The notes beneath the pieces are model-generated. The model made no database searches and was not told the DNA's origin. It saw only the letters and a program-made list of their open reading frames with translations. Positions 11,171-23,002 of a DNA stretch of 64,000 nt are shown here, in pieces. This stretch comes from Choristoneura fumiferana (Eukaryota; Arthropoda; Insecta; Lepidoptera; Tortricidae): NCBI RefSeq assembly GCF_025370935.1, contig NC_133472.1, forward strand, positions 18,594,411-18,658,410, in the 5' to 3' direction. Both the position numbers and the translations under genes were made by a program. Numbering within the stretch: position 1 is the first letter of the stretch; each line of letters begins with the position of its first letter.

Positions 11171-11954
11171 ACATAAATCGATCTTCCATAACTCAGAAAC
11201 TATACACGTAATAAAAAATAGCAGAAATTAAATTCTTGTTTATTAAATAACGATTGATTAAATTACATAAAACCATTACAATTATTAATAAGTACAGAGG
11301 AGTGATTTTTCAAAGTAGAAAAGTTTCTTAAGTGTTCATTCACTGGAGGGTTTACCCTACATAAAATTGAATCAGTTTGAACGTGGAAAATTGTAACGTC
11401 ATACATAGCCTTGTCATAGCAGTCAGTCTGTCTACGACGTATTCAATACAAAATCCATAACAAACGATCGTCTTGACATTTCTGAAAAACTTTAGCGCTA
11501 CCGTATTGCGCCGCGCTGCGCGCGAAAACGCGTTGCTGTCACATGACGCCTACGAACAAATCGCGGTTGCACGCGATTTATCTCAACTCAGAGGGACGCG
11601 GGGGTAAGGTACAAAACCGCTTGCGCCGTTTGGCACTAGTGGACTCTTAATATCGTGTTGGATGTGTCAGAAGTGTGTAGAAATGGAAGTCTTTAGCCTA
11701 ATGATGATGATTTAAAAGTGGTCGTAGAAAAAGTATTGTATACAACGTTTCATAACTTGGTCTTAAACAACAGTTGCATAAAATACTATAATTGGCATTG
11801 TAGAAATTTAATTTTTAATTGTATAGGTACATACATTACATTAGTTACCCCTTTTTCAAAATAGCGAAATGTATGGACAAAGGTATCGAAAACGAAGCAC
11901 ATGAATTTGTTATTAATAAGATTTTGTTAGCAATTTGCCAACTTATTTACATAG
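11171..11954. other. pum intron, no gene seen
   Basis: AT-rich, with one CpG-rich island at 11495-11640 that has no ORF or splice signal I can support. Confidence 0.35.
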
Positions 11955-12040
11955 GATATTTTAATCTCGGAAAATTGCACAGATTCCGAGGGATAGCTAT
12001 AAACGAATTCTACGCGAATGGAGTCGCGGGCAACTGCTAG
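11955..12040 (+). mobile_element. Helitron-like repeat, 3' end fragment
   Basis: GGAAAATTGCACAGATTCCG through GAGTCGCGGGCAACTGCTAG parallels the 3' end of the copy at 9561, again ending in CTAG. It lies about 190 bases upstream of a pum exon. Confidence 0.5.
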
Positions 12041-12231
12041 TTAAAGAATAAATGAAACTAATATTGATGCCTTCGATATTTTAATTAGAATTAAGTTTGG
12101 ACCGTACACTAAAAAAAAATGCTATTTATAAAGACTATACGACTGTAGGGAATATAAAAATGTTTCACTATTTTATAAATAAGAAGCATGTACCATAATG
12201 GTAAGTAATTTATATTACTTTTTGATTTCAG

Positions 12232-12400
12232 ATTCATTCAACAAAAGTTAGAAAGAGCGACAGTACAAGAAAAACAAATGGTATTCAATGAAATTATCGG
12301 GGCTGCCTACAGTCTTATGACTGACGTGTTTGGAAATTATGTTATACAAAAATTCTTTGAATTTGGAACAACTGAGCAGAAGACTACGTTGGCCCAAAAG
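12232..12400 (+). CDS. pum: pumilio exon: Puf repeats 1-2
   Basis: The acceptor TGATTTCAG precedes the exon and the donor AAG|GTATTT follows it. After the split Arg codon it reads FIQQKLERATVQEKQMVFNE, then the repeat 2 helix with the base-reading residues N-Y-x-x-Q (GNYVIQKFFEFG), and ends TTLAQK. It is 169 bp: one base finishing the previous codon plus 56 codons, so phase is kept on both sides. The intron before it is 6.4 kb and is filled with repeats. Confidence 0.97.
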
Positions 12401-12718
12401 GTATTTATTGTTGCTGTTTTAATATAGTACTTTGAAGCAGGAATCGTTACCGGTATTCTTACTACCGGTTTAAAATAGGGTAAAACCGGATATAATTGCA
12501 TTTCGCTATTATGAAGTATAAGCAGTCTAGTGTTGTCCTTGACGTGTTACGAGTGCTTGTCGCGACCAGAAATTAAGTCGCCATTGTGGTATTTTTAATA
12601 ACTAGTTACTTACATTAATTTTATTTAATGATTTGTAAAATTTGGATTCTGATTTTTCTTATAGTTAGCGTTAACCATAAATGAGTAATTATCGACATTA
12701 CAATAATTGATTGTGCAG

Positions 12719-12877
12719 GTGCGCGGGCACGTGTTGGCGCTGGCGCTGCAGATGTACGGGTGCCGCGTCATCCAGAAGGCGCTTGAGTCCATCCCGGCCG
12801 AGCAGCAGCAAGAAGTGGTGCGCGAGCTGGACGGACACGTGCTCAAGTGCGTCAAAGACCAAAACGGGAATCATGTC
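12719..12877 (+). CDS. pum: pumilio exon: Puf repeat 3 and start of repeat 4
   Basis: The exon lies between acceptor TTGTGCAG and donor GTC|GTAAGT, 53 whole codons. It reads VRGHVLALALQMYGCRVIQK, giving repeat 3 its C-R-x-x-Q triad, then DGHVLKCVKDQNGNHV, the first part of repeat 4; the N-H-x-x-Q triad is completed by the first codons of the next exon. The exon is GC-rich against a very AT-rich intron background, which makes its edges easy to see. Confidence 0.97.
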
Positions 12878-13111
12878 GTAAGTTAGCAAAAAATATTACA
12901 CTGCAGCCTCAAAGGTACCTAACCTATATCTACAGTTATTAAATTGAAATCACGACTTAGTGTCTGTTTATGAAGATTGTTTACCTACCGTAAAACGAGG
13001 TGAGAAGGGATTGTGGAGGGGGGGGGGGTATGAATTAAAGTAATATTTTGTGTTTTCACTTGCTTTTTTAAAATTTCTGGTTCAGCTTGCTCTAAAAGTA
13101 GTTTTATATCC

Positions 13112-13560
13112 TACTAATATTATAAATGTGAAAGTCTGTGAGTGAGTGAGTATGTTTGTTAATTCTTCACGCTGAAACGGCTGGTCGGATTTGATTGAAA
13201 TTTAGCAATAAATTAGTTTATAACCTGGATAAAAACATAGAATAATTTTTATCCCGATATTCCCACGGGATAGGGATCAAATCTCTAAATAACAACCGCT
13301 GCGCTGGGCTTCCAGGTATGAAATTTGGTATGTGGGTAGCTGGACGTCTGGAATAACACATAGGCTGCTTCTTATCCCGATGTTCTCACGGGATAGGGAT
13401 AAAATCTCGGAACTAATAACCGCTGGGCTTAGAGTCATGAAATTTGGTATGTAGATAACTGGACATCTGGATTAAAACATAGGGTAATTTTTATCCCGAT
13501 ATTCACACGGGATAGGGATAAAATATCTAAATAACAACCTTTGTGTTTTAATTTAACGTC
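13112..13560 (+). repeat. Helitron-like start followed by ATCCCGATATTCCCACGGGATAGGG repeats
   Basis: It opens CTACTAATATTATAAATGTG and runs into three degenerate units of about 120 bp, each with (C/G)GGATAGGGAT and GAAATTTGGTATGT. The same unit, reversed, forms the long array at 24900-25765. Confidence 0.65.
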
Positions 13561-14276
13561 AATGAAAACTACGGTGTTATTTTTGGGAATTCACCCGAGA
13601 ATTCAATAAAATCCCGGAATTTCAATTCAACTGCTTTATCTAATGATTAACGCGTGTGTAGCCGCGGGTAAACGCTAATCTTTACATATTATATCTTATT
13701 TTTTCGTATCGTATTTTTTCTATTTGTTTCTATGCCTTCTGACCCCACTACGGGGTGAGCTGGGATTTGCCTATATATATTTTAGTGTTGATTGTTTAAA
13801 GTATAACAACTAAACGACAGAATAATCGATATTGAACTGAAATTCATACCACCGGAACATTATTTATCTATAAAAATCAACTTGCCTCATATGATTTTTT
13901 TTTATCGGGTTTCTTACTTCAATTTTGTCCCTACTCGCTCCGTTTTACGTTATATTAAATATTCGATGCAATTTAACAAATTTAGCCAATTACATGGTAG
14001 CCTTAACTTGTATAATTTACATTTAAATGTTTTTTTTTTAAGTGTCGCTGTCTTTTTTGGGGAATTGTTTTTGTGAACTTGCTTGAGCGATTTGTTTATG
14101 CGAAATTAATAAATTTTGCTGTGCGATGCGAATTTCTTAACTACATGTGTACTTAACTGTATGTAGCAGAATTATCATTCGGTCACGGTCATTCATCATG
14201 GTCTATGCGAAAGGCATCGCATGCAGGTAACGAGCTGGTTAGGTTAGGTGTGTATGAGAAGGTATTTTGTGTTCAG
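13561..14276. other. pum intron, no gene seen
   Basis: AT-rich sequence leading to the acceptor of the repeat 4-5 exon. A 64-codon ORF at 13882 has no recognisable feature. Confidence 0.35.
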
Positions 14277-14471
14277 GTGCAGAAGTGCATCGAGTGCGTA
14301 GAACCGGCGGCACTGCAGTTCATCATCAACGCGTTCTCGGGGCAGGTGTATGCGCTGTCCACGCACCCGTACGGCTGCCGCGTCATCCAGCGCATCCTGG
14401 AGCACTGCACGCCCGAGCAGACGGCGCCGGTGCTCTCCGAACTGCACGCGCACACCGACCAGCTCATACAG
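14277..14471 (+). CDS. pum: pumilio exon: end of Puf repeat 4 and repeat 5
   Basis: The acceptor GTGTTCAG and donor CAG|GTGCCT bound 65 whole codons. It opens with VQKCIECVEPAALQFIINAF, completing repeat 4, and continues GQVYALSTHPYGCRVIQRIL, which carries the C-R-x-x-Q triad of repeat 5. It closes with ELHAHTDQLIQ. Reading through the donor meets a stop within 40 codons, in keeping with a real exon end. Confidence 0.97.
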
Positions 14472-14660
14472 GTGCCTATCATATTCATCCTCCAATATTA
14501 CCGCATTCACTGGCCACATGGCTTCCACAAGTGCTACCGACGCAAAACTACAATTGAGATCTATCAACTTACAGGAAAGGATTTATGATATATTATGTAT
14601 TATAATTACTGTCAGATTTATTACTGAACATGAAACTACCGTGAGACTCACTCATATTAA

Positions 14661-14856
14661 ATGATATTGTAAGTATTGTAACGGATAACTCACGTCTTAA
14701 ACCGAGTTTAGCTCGACAGTTTCGGGCTATTTCGTAGCCCTTCTTCTCAGGAGCACGCGACTCGGCGGCTGCCGTAACACGCAGGGCTACGAAATAGCCC
14801 GAAACATGTCGAGCTAAACTCGGTTTAAGAAGTGAGTTATCCGTTACAATATCATT
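14661..14856. mobile_element. palindromic Penelope-like terminus
   Basis: TAACGGATAACTCACGTCTT...CGAGTTTAGCTCGACA is repeated inverted at the right end (TGTCGAGCTAAACTCGGTTT...). On the minus strand the left arm has the layout of a degenerate hammerhead: stem GCTC/GAGC, CTGA, stem GGGCTA/TAGCCC, then GAAAC.GTC. The same arm sits next to a Penelope-type coding fragment at 18119. Confidence 0.6.
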
Positions 14857-15211
14857 TATAAATGAACTTTAAAAACAACAAAAAAACACTGGAAACCTCC
14901 AACTAACCATTTCTTTTAACTTTTAAGTCATATTTGTCATTCATCAAGTTTTACAGCACATTCACATGCGAGTTTTCGCACCTCTTCTGGCAGCAAGCCA
15001 AAGTATATTGAGGGGGAGCGCCAAAGTTCGCATACTCTTCGCTAGTCATACCGTAATCTTTGTCCAAATCATCGTTTGTCATATTTTTTTTCTCAGTGAC
15101 ACTTTACATTTTTCTGAGATTTTTAAATGGTCATCCTATAGAAAACTATAGGTTAGGTTCTGTTTGTTTTATAACAATTCTGAACAATTATTGGATTCAG
15201 AGAAAAAAGAG

Positions 15212-15541
15212 TTATGACAAAGGATCATTCTGACAAACATTAAATTCGGACTTCCAATAAGTATGCGAGCCGATATTGACCCATATTGAGGAACACCTTA
15301 AAATGTAGTCCACTAGCTGTTTCTCCTGTTCCACAGTAAATACTGTCCTGCATTTATATCTTGTAGGATCTTTACCGGCTTTCAATTTATTAACATATCG
15401 ACGTAGCGTCATGTGGCAAATATCCAGTCCTCTGGCAACTGTTTTTACTTTTTTTCCCTCATTAATGACAGCATTTGCAGCTTGACGCAGTAATGTTTCG
15501 GAGGTTTTCCCTCTTTCTGACTTTCGTTTGTAGGTACGCAT
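15212..15541 (-). pseudogene. psq-type helix-turn-helix fragment of a Tigger/CENP-B-like transposase
   Basis: The minus-strand ORF opens MRTYKRKSERGKTSETLLRQ and contains AANAVINEGKKVKTVARGLD followed by CHMTLRRYVNKLK, the pipsqueak-type DNA-binding domain common in insect Tigger-like genes. It runs out after FTVEQEKQLVDYI, where the catalytic part should begin; the rest is missing, so it is a relic. An inverted pair GGGGTAAGTTGTTCC (15591) / complement (15980-15994) lies just upstream. Confidence 0.7.
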
Positions 15542-16785
15542 CCTAAAAAAATATGATCTTAAAAATTATAGGTAACATTGAAGGTTCGTTGGGGTAAGTT
15601 GTTCCGCGGAACAAGCAGCCCCTCCGGGAGGGAACATCCAACCCCAAATTTCATTTTTTACAAATACTGCCAAACCATCAATTCAATAGAATGAATTCAA
15701 ATAACACATGAACTACAAGACACCTTACTATTGTGACTACAAAATAGGAAAGTTATATGTAAATCGGGCCATAATTAACAAAAGTAGATCTAAAAGTTTA
15801 AACACGAAAAAATGTACTCACGTGGTGTTTTATGAGCTCCGTGCACACCACCACTCAGCCCGGCGGCGCTGGAGTAACTAAGATGGATGGGTGCCGGCGC
15901 GCGCGGCACGTCGCCTGATGCTCAAACGGCACACTTCACACGTATTGCTATCTCTTTTCTTTACAAAGTTATTGCCATCGGAACAACTTACCCCGGGAAC
16001 TTGCAGCCCCGTCCTCCCCTAAACGACAGAATATATGTCTTACCAACTTCAATACACATTGTATAGTCGGATTAGTGGTTTTGATCAACTGTCGACATTT
16101 ATTTTGTTTGTTTTGGTGAAGCAGTATTGATAAAAATGAAATGAACAAATCTTGCTGTGTTTGTTGGAAACCAGTTTACATTTCCTGTTGTTTCAATATT
16201 TTTTTCCCTTATTTTCGAATCCTTCTGAAAGCTGAAAATCAAATTTAAAATTAATATATTTAAAGACTATACAAGCTTTCTCCTATTGAACTTTGTATCC
16301 AAGGAAAAACTCACAAAGGATCAATCACATTTAAACACCCACATTCCACTGTTTCGAAAATCGAGTCACAGTGTAATGTCTTGTTTTGTTAGAATCGAGT
16401 TAAAAAATCGAAAGGTACAACACTATTGTCTTCAACGGACAGAGGAATAATGAAATGCTTCTACTGTGACGTTCAGTGGATACAATAGTATTGACGGTTC
16501 CGCCGCGATTTTCATTGCGTGTTTACAAGGCATACCATAAACATCACGTAATTTGCCATTTGCTCGTTTGCTATCCAGTCAAATAAATAAAATAAATAAT
16601 AAATAAATAATTTAAAACCCGCAATGAAAGTTTACGCGTCGCCCGCTATACGTTCAGTACGTTATTATCTTGGTATTTATGGTACAAGTGATACTGATCT
16701 AAATTATTTCGTTAAATATTAAATCAGGGGATATTTATGTTCAAAAGTACTTACCCGTGAAAGGAAATATCAGGTCGCTACAAAA

Positions 16786-17700
16786 ATGGAACTCTTTCGT
16801 GAAAATTTTCATGCGATTATTTATTATGATTTTCGGCCTGGTTTAACGCAACAACAGTGCATCGATCAAGTAAATTCAACTGTTGGTGACTAAGCCCCAT
16901 CGAAAATAAGTGTCTATCACTGGTTTTGTGACTTCAATCTTAGACGTCTTATGTTCTCGGGCGAATTCAGAGATAGACGCTCAAATTTGCTTGTTGTTCA
17001 ACAAAATATCGATGCTGTGCGAAAACGAGTAATGCGAGATCGTCAGGTTACATATTGCGAAATAGAGGCATATCTGGGCATCAGCATGTCGAGTATAAAT
17101 AAGATATAACATGAACATTTGGCTGTAAAAAAAAATTGTTCGCGATGGATCCCGCATAATTTAACAAATCAAAAAAAAAGAGGTTCGCATTGAATGATGC
17201 AAGAAAATGTTTAAGAAATACAATCACAGCGAGTCAAAAGCAGTTTTTTAATATCTACTCAGGTGTTGAATGCTGGATTTACGCTTACGACCCTGAAACT
17301 AAGCAACAGTCAACAGTATGAGTGTTCAAAATGTGCCGAACCCAACCAAATAAACTCGTGCAAAAACACTTTGAAACAAATAGTAACCTATATTTCGAGG
17401 GTGCCCTGGTCAAACACGATACCTAAGTCGAAATAATTGATTGTTAAAAAAAAGAACACTACAATAATATGTTAGAAGTTTAAATTCGAAATTTTTATGA
17501 ATTATTAGATCGAGTTATTGGGTTTGACCAAGGAGCCCTCGATTTTTTGTTATAAATTGCCATAAAGCTACAGTACCACTAGAGAAACGTAAAACAGTTA
17601 GAATGAGTGATAGGTACACGACCATTTATTTGACGAAAGTCTTTGAAGGAATTCGAAAAACTAACCAGAAACTAAGAATTATTCTTTATCATGACTAGAC
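16786..17700 (+). pseudogene. degenerate mariner transposase, N-terminal and middle part
   Basis: From ATG at 16786 it reads MELFRENFHAIIYYDFRPGL, then IDAVRKRVMRDRQVTYCEIE, HEHLAVKK and CSRWIPHNLT, all typical of a second mariner subfamily, with several stops and frameshifts. It is interrupted near 17695 just where HHDNASCHT would be encoded, and resumes at 19545. The enzyme is long dead. Confidence 0.75.
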
Positions 17701-18118
17701 ATCGGATTATATGCACTATCAAAATGCCAAAATGTGCATGCAAATAAGCACTAAAAAAAGGGCGAAATATGCACTAAATATGCATAATCTAGACACATTT
17801 ATTATTTGAATTTACGTTTATTTTCACATTTTATTTGATACTAGTGACCTTCGCACAGGCTTCGCGCATGGGGAAAGTAAAAAAAAAACCGGCCAAGTGC
17901 GAGTCGGGTCGGACTCCCGCACGAAGGGTTACCTATCTATACAACGGGGTCACGCCGTTTTGTCACCAAAATAGTTTTAAATATTATTGATTATAAATAT
18001 GTAAGTATGTTAGTCTGTAAGGTATTTATTTTATGGGCCAAGTTTTCCGAAATAAATGAATTTATTATTATCATTATTATACAACATTAGATATGAGCAA
18101 CAATCATATTAAATATAA
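17701..18118. repeat. insert within the dead mariner, with a common CGGCCAAGTGCGAGTCGG repeat
   Basis: AACCGGCCAAGTGCGAGTCG and GGACTCCCGCACGAAGGGTT (17888-17930) form a motif recurrent in Lepidoptera repeats. No ORF is seen. Confidence 0.45.
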
Positions 18119-18640
18119 TGACCCGGATAACTCACGTCTTAAATCGAGTTTAGCTCGACATGTTTCGGGCTAATCCGTAGCCCTTCGTCTTCGGAGCAAC
18201 GCGACTCAGCGGCTGCTGCAACACGCGCACTGCGCGCCGCTGCTCTGCTCGCGCGACTACCCGACGAAACTGACACCGGCACACAACTACCCGCGTTTTC
18301 ACCATCATTACAACTGTCAAATGTAGGATAGCACACAACACTAACAACATCGCTCTGTAAAGGTACGTTCACACACACCGATGACGCAGCACAAGTATTT
18401 AACACCGTTTTCCAACTCGGCGGTACCGTCCAACCACTATCCCGGTTGAAATTCGGCCGACGACTAATCTCGATGGCTTCACGCACTTTCCGCGGAATGA
18501 AAAATTCCTCTCTCGCAAGTACAGATACCTTATCAAATCTGATATAGTGCGTCGAATCCGAGTCCATTGAGTGCTCGGCCACAGCAGACCCCTTGTCGTC
18601 CTGTTCAAAATGAGCAAAAATCGTCAAAAAAACCACGTGA
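18119..18640 (-). pseudogene. Penelope-like element: tail of the endonuclease region plus terminus
   Basis: The minus-strand ORF (18636 down) includes AVAEHSMDSDSTHYIRFDKV, REEFFIPRKVREAIEISRRP and NFNRDSGWTVPPSW. This arrangement (AEH.., REAIEI.., P.NFNRD.G) is what follows the GIY-YIG endonuclease in Penelope-like retroelements. The reverse transcriptase is absent. Downstream on the same strand comes the hammerhead-like terminus also found at 14661 (stem GGGCTA/TAGCCC, GAAAC), in the position expected of a Penelope terminal repeat. Confidence 0.68.
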
Positions 18641-19544
18641 ATGAAAATACAAATAAATACTCTGTGAATATTTCAAGCACATGCCTGTTGCCGTAAAGAT
18701 CACCCCTTAAATATTTGTTTTATTGTGTTTTTAGTATTTGTTGTTATAACGGCAACAGAAATACATGATCTGTGAAAAGTTAACTGTGTAGCTATCACTC
18801 TTCATGAGAAATAGCCTAGTGACAAACGAACAGACGGACAGTGGAATCTTAATAATGGGGTCCTGTTTTTATTTCCCCTTTGTGCACAGAACTCTAAAAC
18901 AGTCTCTAATCGAGGGCACTTCGCACAGATTTTTCAGCTCCAATTCCCAAAAACAAACATGACATTAATTATAGTACATATGGTATCGCAAAGTTTTTTG
19001 TAGATATTTATGTATTCTTTAATATTTTGTTCTATCATTAATAGTTTCCACAGCGTATGCGATGAAAGATGTTTTATGGCATCTTTTTTACACTTTGGGG
19101 TTCATTATTGAAGTTTAGAATAATTTAACATTATAATAGCGAAAAAAAAAATCGGTCTCGTAGTTTTTGTGTTAAATCGTTACAAACATCCAAAAATACA
19201 AAAATCCAAATATTTCCTCTTTATAATATTAGTATAGAAGTATAGATTTGTTTGATGAAGGTAGGTATTTGTTTTTCACAAACCTTGCAGAAAATCATGG
19301 TGACATCAGTCGTAAACTGGCCTTGTTTTTTCAGAGGCTGCATTATTTCTACAAAAATAAACATTTTCTTAGATACATAATAAAGAAATACAGCGAGAAA
19401 GAACTGTATAAAAGAACTAGAACTGTAAAAAAAGGGTTTAATATAACACGCCTAATGCGTATAACAACTGAAATAAGCACTGTCATTGAAAAAGTATCAA
19501 AGTATGCAATTACACTATAAAAATAGAATCATAATATGCATTTG
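18641..19544. other. repeat debris between mariner halves
   Basis: It contains a reversed Helitron-like start at about 19185-19245 (CTCTTTATAATATTAGTATA) and a 90-codon plus-strand ORF at 19248 with no recognised motif. Confidence 0.4.
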
Positions 19545-19765
19545 CCATTTGCCAGCTGTCGTACATCAGGCGAACCAAGTCGGTTTTTGGAAGCTCAGAA
19601 AATCGAATTAACGGGTCATTCGCCGCGCAGCCCTGAATCGGTACCCAATGACTTTTATTAATTAAGTACCAAACGCAAAGAATGTGGTCAACGATTTTCG
19701 ATACAAGAAGAAGCAGTCGATGCGTTTAAACAGCACGTTTTGGCGATACCTCAGTCAAGGCTTGT
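19545..19765 (+). pseudogene. degenerate mariner transposase, C-terminal part
   Basis: GCCAGCTGTCGTACATCAGG continues the mariner cut at 17695; it includes HSPRSPESVPND where SPDLAPND is expected, and a remnant of the KEAVDAF..HVL helix. About 1.85 kb of later insertions separate the two parts. Confidence 0.68.
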
Positions 19766-21460
19766 TAACGTTACCAATAAGTACATAACGTCACACTATA
19801 AGTACATAACGGTAAATCATAAAAATACCCAGTACCGGTATTAAAATATAACGTCAGTTGATAACTGAACATTATAGTATCATTACCCAATTAACGTTAC
19901 TTTTACCGGTAACTTCTTTGATTATATATTTACTTAGAAACACAGTCCCGAAGAAAACTTTCTAACAAACACGGTCAACGAGACATTTGCAGCTATATTC
20001 AGGTAGATGCCAATATAACTAATAATAATTCAAATTCATAAAATTGCTCTATATGTACCCAGTATTTACTGATGAATCAATAGAACTTACGAAAAATAAG
20101 ATATCCCATCCTTTTTTCTCATTTTTGACCCGGTATTCACAGATTTTTTTAAGCAGCATTTAGCCATTGTTGACAACAAATACTAAAAATAAAGTAAAGT
20201 TACAAATTAAAGGGGGTCGTCATACGAGAAACGTGTTTTTTTTTCAGCGTTTTTTGGTTGCCTAGCAACGACAAATATTTTATAAATGCTTCGATAATAT
20301 AATATAGTGACTGACTGATTGTGAGGTTTATTCTTTTTTGTGCAAAATTAATAAACCAATTTATGACCCAAAAACCCAATGAAGCCAGCAACTTTGATAA
20401 AGCGCTCGCCGAATCCACACCGTATAATCACTATGTTTACCTATTGTTTTTTACACTAAAAAAATCATACTAAGTATTTAACACTATTTACAAGGTTTAT
20501 AATACAGTTTAAAATTTATTCACACTAGTCGAGCTTCTTATTATTTAATTACACAACATACGAAGTCCACTGAATTTCCCGCGAATGAATCAAACTGACA
20601 GCTAGTTTTTTTCTGCTGCTGCGCATGGCAAGAGCCTGAAGCGCTATTCAGCCTCCGAGAGGGCGATAGCCAGGATGAGAATTAAAAAATGTTTTTTATT
20701 CAAAATACTTGCACGTCGTGCTTACATTTTGGTGATATGTTTTTATTAACTTGTTATGTAATGTAACTAGTTATGTTTGTTCAGGTGGAATTAATATTTT
20801 AACTTAAATTTGAAGTGGATATCTTGAACCGATTGAGCTGACATTTTGCATGCATGTATTATGACGTAGAGCTGATCTGACGATGAAGTTAGATGTTGGC
20901 GTTGGCCATAGGAACTCTGTAATAAAACGACACGACTGCATCGATTTTGGTCTCATTTGATTCGTCTTGACGACAACCTACCTGGGCCAATCAACTATTT
21001 TACCGACACTTTGGGCGTCTCCTGCGTTACCAAAATTGTCTCTGGCGTTAGCAAAAAATCGTACTTCTGACAAGATATTTCACGGTTTAATAGGTGGAAC
21101 TTACGTAGGATGGCATGTATTCATGTACACCATCTATTAAATTACAGAAAAAACATGTTTACTTACAAAAATCTGTAATTGTTTGAAAAATGTCGCGGAC
21201 AGATTAGTGTCGGTAAAAAAGTTGATTGGCCCACCTACTTTGGTAACCAGGGGCAAAAAGTACCGCCAGCAAAAATGCTTGTATTTGATTTTTTTACAAA
21301 AAACTATTACTGAAAAAGGAGGTGCGGAGGAGGAGGTGCGGAACCCTTCATGCGCGAGTCGCTCGCACTCGCACTTGACCGATTTTTTTAACTGTCGATG
21401 CATAAGTAGCAGCCCTCGTAGTAGTGTGTTGTATTAACGTGTTGGGTGTGGTTGTTGCAG
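19766..21460. other. pum intron, no gene seen
   Basis: AT-rich, with fragments of unrecognised repeats. Near 21340-21390 the sequence GCGCGAGTCGCTCGCACTCG is a short GC-rich repeat piece. Confidence 0.35.
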
Positions 21461-21666
21461 GACCAGTACGGCAACTACGTGGTGCAGCACGTGCTGGAGC
21501 ACGGCGCGGGCGAGGACCGGTCGCGGCTGGTGGCGGCCGTGCGCGGCAAGGTGCTGCAGCTGTCGCAGCACAAGTTCGCCTCCAACGTGGTCGAGAAGTG
21601 TGTCACGCACGCCACGCGCAACGAACGCGCGCTGCTTATAGACGAACTCTGCGGGTTTAATGACAA
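21461..21666 (+). CDS. pum: pumilio exon: Puf repeats 6 and 7
   Basis: It begins after GTTGTTGCAG and ends GACAA|GTCAGT. The 68 codons plus two bases read DQYGNYVVQHVLEHG (repeat 6, N-Y-x-x-Q) and LSQHKFASNVVEKCVTHATR (repeat 7, S-N-x-x-E, the triad that reads the first G/U-side bases of the UGU core), then DELCGFND. The leftover AA joins T of the last exon to make Asn. The intron before it is about 7 kb and contains Penelope-like and mariner debris. Confidence 0.97.
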
Positions 21667-22429
21667 GTCAGTACCATATTTACACAAAATTCGACGTCTT
21701 TCTCTACAGGTTCATTTGCATGGTACCTACTGTCAGTTGCATGCGACTGTTGTTGTATTATAAAATATATTATCATGTTAACTATTCATACGATATCACG
21801 GTAGTAAACAAAAACAATAATTAGTTTCTCGCAAAAAAACAATGAGTACGAAAACCAATGAATGAGTCATTTTAATTTCCGAACCGCCCAGCATAGACGA
21901 TTGATATGAACTCATTGAAAAAAAATATACTCGTATGTAGAGGTACACGGTGTTACGAATATACCCGTAAAGTGGAAAAGGGATTGTTAACCTTTGAGTC
22001 ACTGCCATACGATAAATTTCATTTTTTTCATTGATATGAAAATCATATTTCAGTACATACACACATATTTACTTAATGTCCGCGGAATAACAAAGTCTTT
22101 AATAAAATAGCTACCCATTTTGTAACACGTTTTATGTTTACGGTATAGTCAAAAATCTGGACTAGCAAGACTCATACAAATTGGCTCACACCGATTTTTG
22201 CGATGTCTATTCAGTCAATTAAGGAATGAGAAGGGGTCAATCTCGGAATGAGAGATAATAAGCTGGAAACTCGTATACAGCTTCATTTTGGTGTTCTAAA
22301 TATTGTCTCTTTAGTGTTTATTGGGTTATATCAATTTGGGGAGAGTCACTGCGTTCAAACCAAGAATACTGTTAACTATTATTTATTCCCAAAAGGACGA
22401 GTACACAATTTATTGAATCAGGCGTTACT

Positions 22430-22760
22430 TTGCGGAGGTCCATATCAATGAACTAAAATAATTTCCTTGCTCACCCGCGACCTTACGATAGCTAAGCTTA
22501 TGCAAAATATGCGTGTTCATGCAGTTCCTCCACCTCCACACTGTAAGAACACACACAAATCACACAAACCCATCTATCACCACCACCGCACTACACTGAC
22601 GCGTTTCGAACTCAAACAGAGCTCATCTTCAGAGTGACACAACCGTACACCATGCTACCAACCACCAGTCTAACAACTTTGCATAAGCTTAGCTATCGTA
22701 AGGTCGCGGGTGAGCAAGGAAATTATTTTAGTTCATTGACGAGTACACAGTCCTATGGGC
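22430..22760. mobile_element. Penelope-like terminus with about 60-bp inverted ends
   Basis: TTGCTCACCCGCGACCTTAC...AAGCTTATGCAAA at the left returns inverted at 22676-22740. Between them, on the minus strand, is a hammerhead-ribozyme-like fold (22594-22636). Similar CTCACCCGCGACCTTA borders occur near 23812 and 56130, so the family is repeated in this window. Confidence 0.6.
22594..22636 (-). ncRNA. candidate hammerhead ribozyme (type I-like)
   Basis: On the minus strand: stem I CACT pairs with AGTG; the core CTGAAGA matches CUGANGA; stem II GAGCTC pairs with GAGTTC around a TGTTT loop; then GAAA, a two-pair stem III (AC/GT with a GC loop) and GTC at the cleavage position directly before AGTG. 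One extra U sits between the core and stem II. Very short stem III hammerheads are known from Penelope-like elements, fitting its location. Activity is unproven. Confidence 0.5.
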
Positions 22761-22861
22761 GAGAGACTACTGGCGAGCCCGTCGGTATAGCTAACCTATT
22801 AAGATATCGCTATATAGGTAGCTATACAACTGTGTCGCTACAGTCTCAAAAGTCACATTTA

Positions 22862-23002
22862 GAGGCTGTTTCACAATCCATTGGTTAGCGTTAACCGACG
22901 GTTAAATGTGATGCCGTCTCCGTCTATTCGAACAAAACAAATAGAGCCGGCATCACACCTAACCGCCAGTTAACACTAATCAATGGATGGTGAAACAGCC
23001 CC
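22862..23002. mobile_element. Harbinger/Tourist-type MITE, copy 3
   Basis: 141-bp hairpin of the same family as at 203, in the opposite orientation (inner loop reads reversed), flanked by TTA on both sides. Confidence 0.75.
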
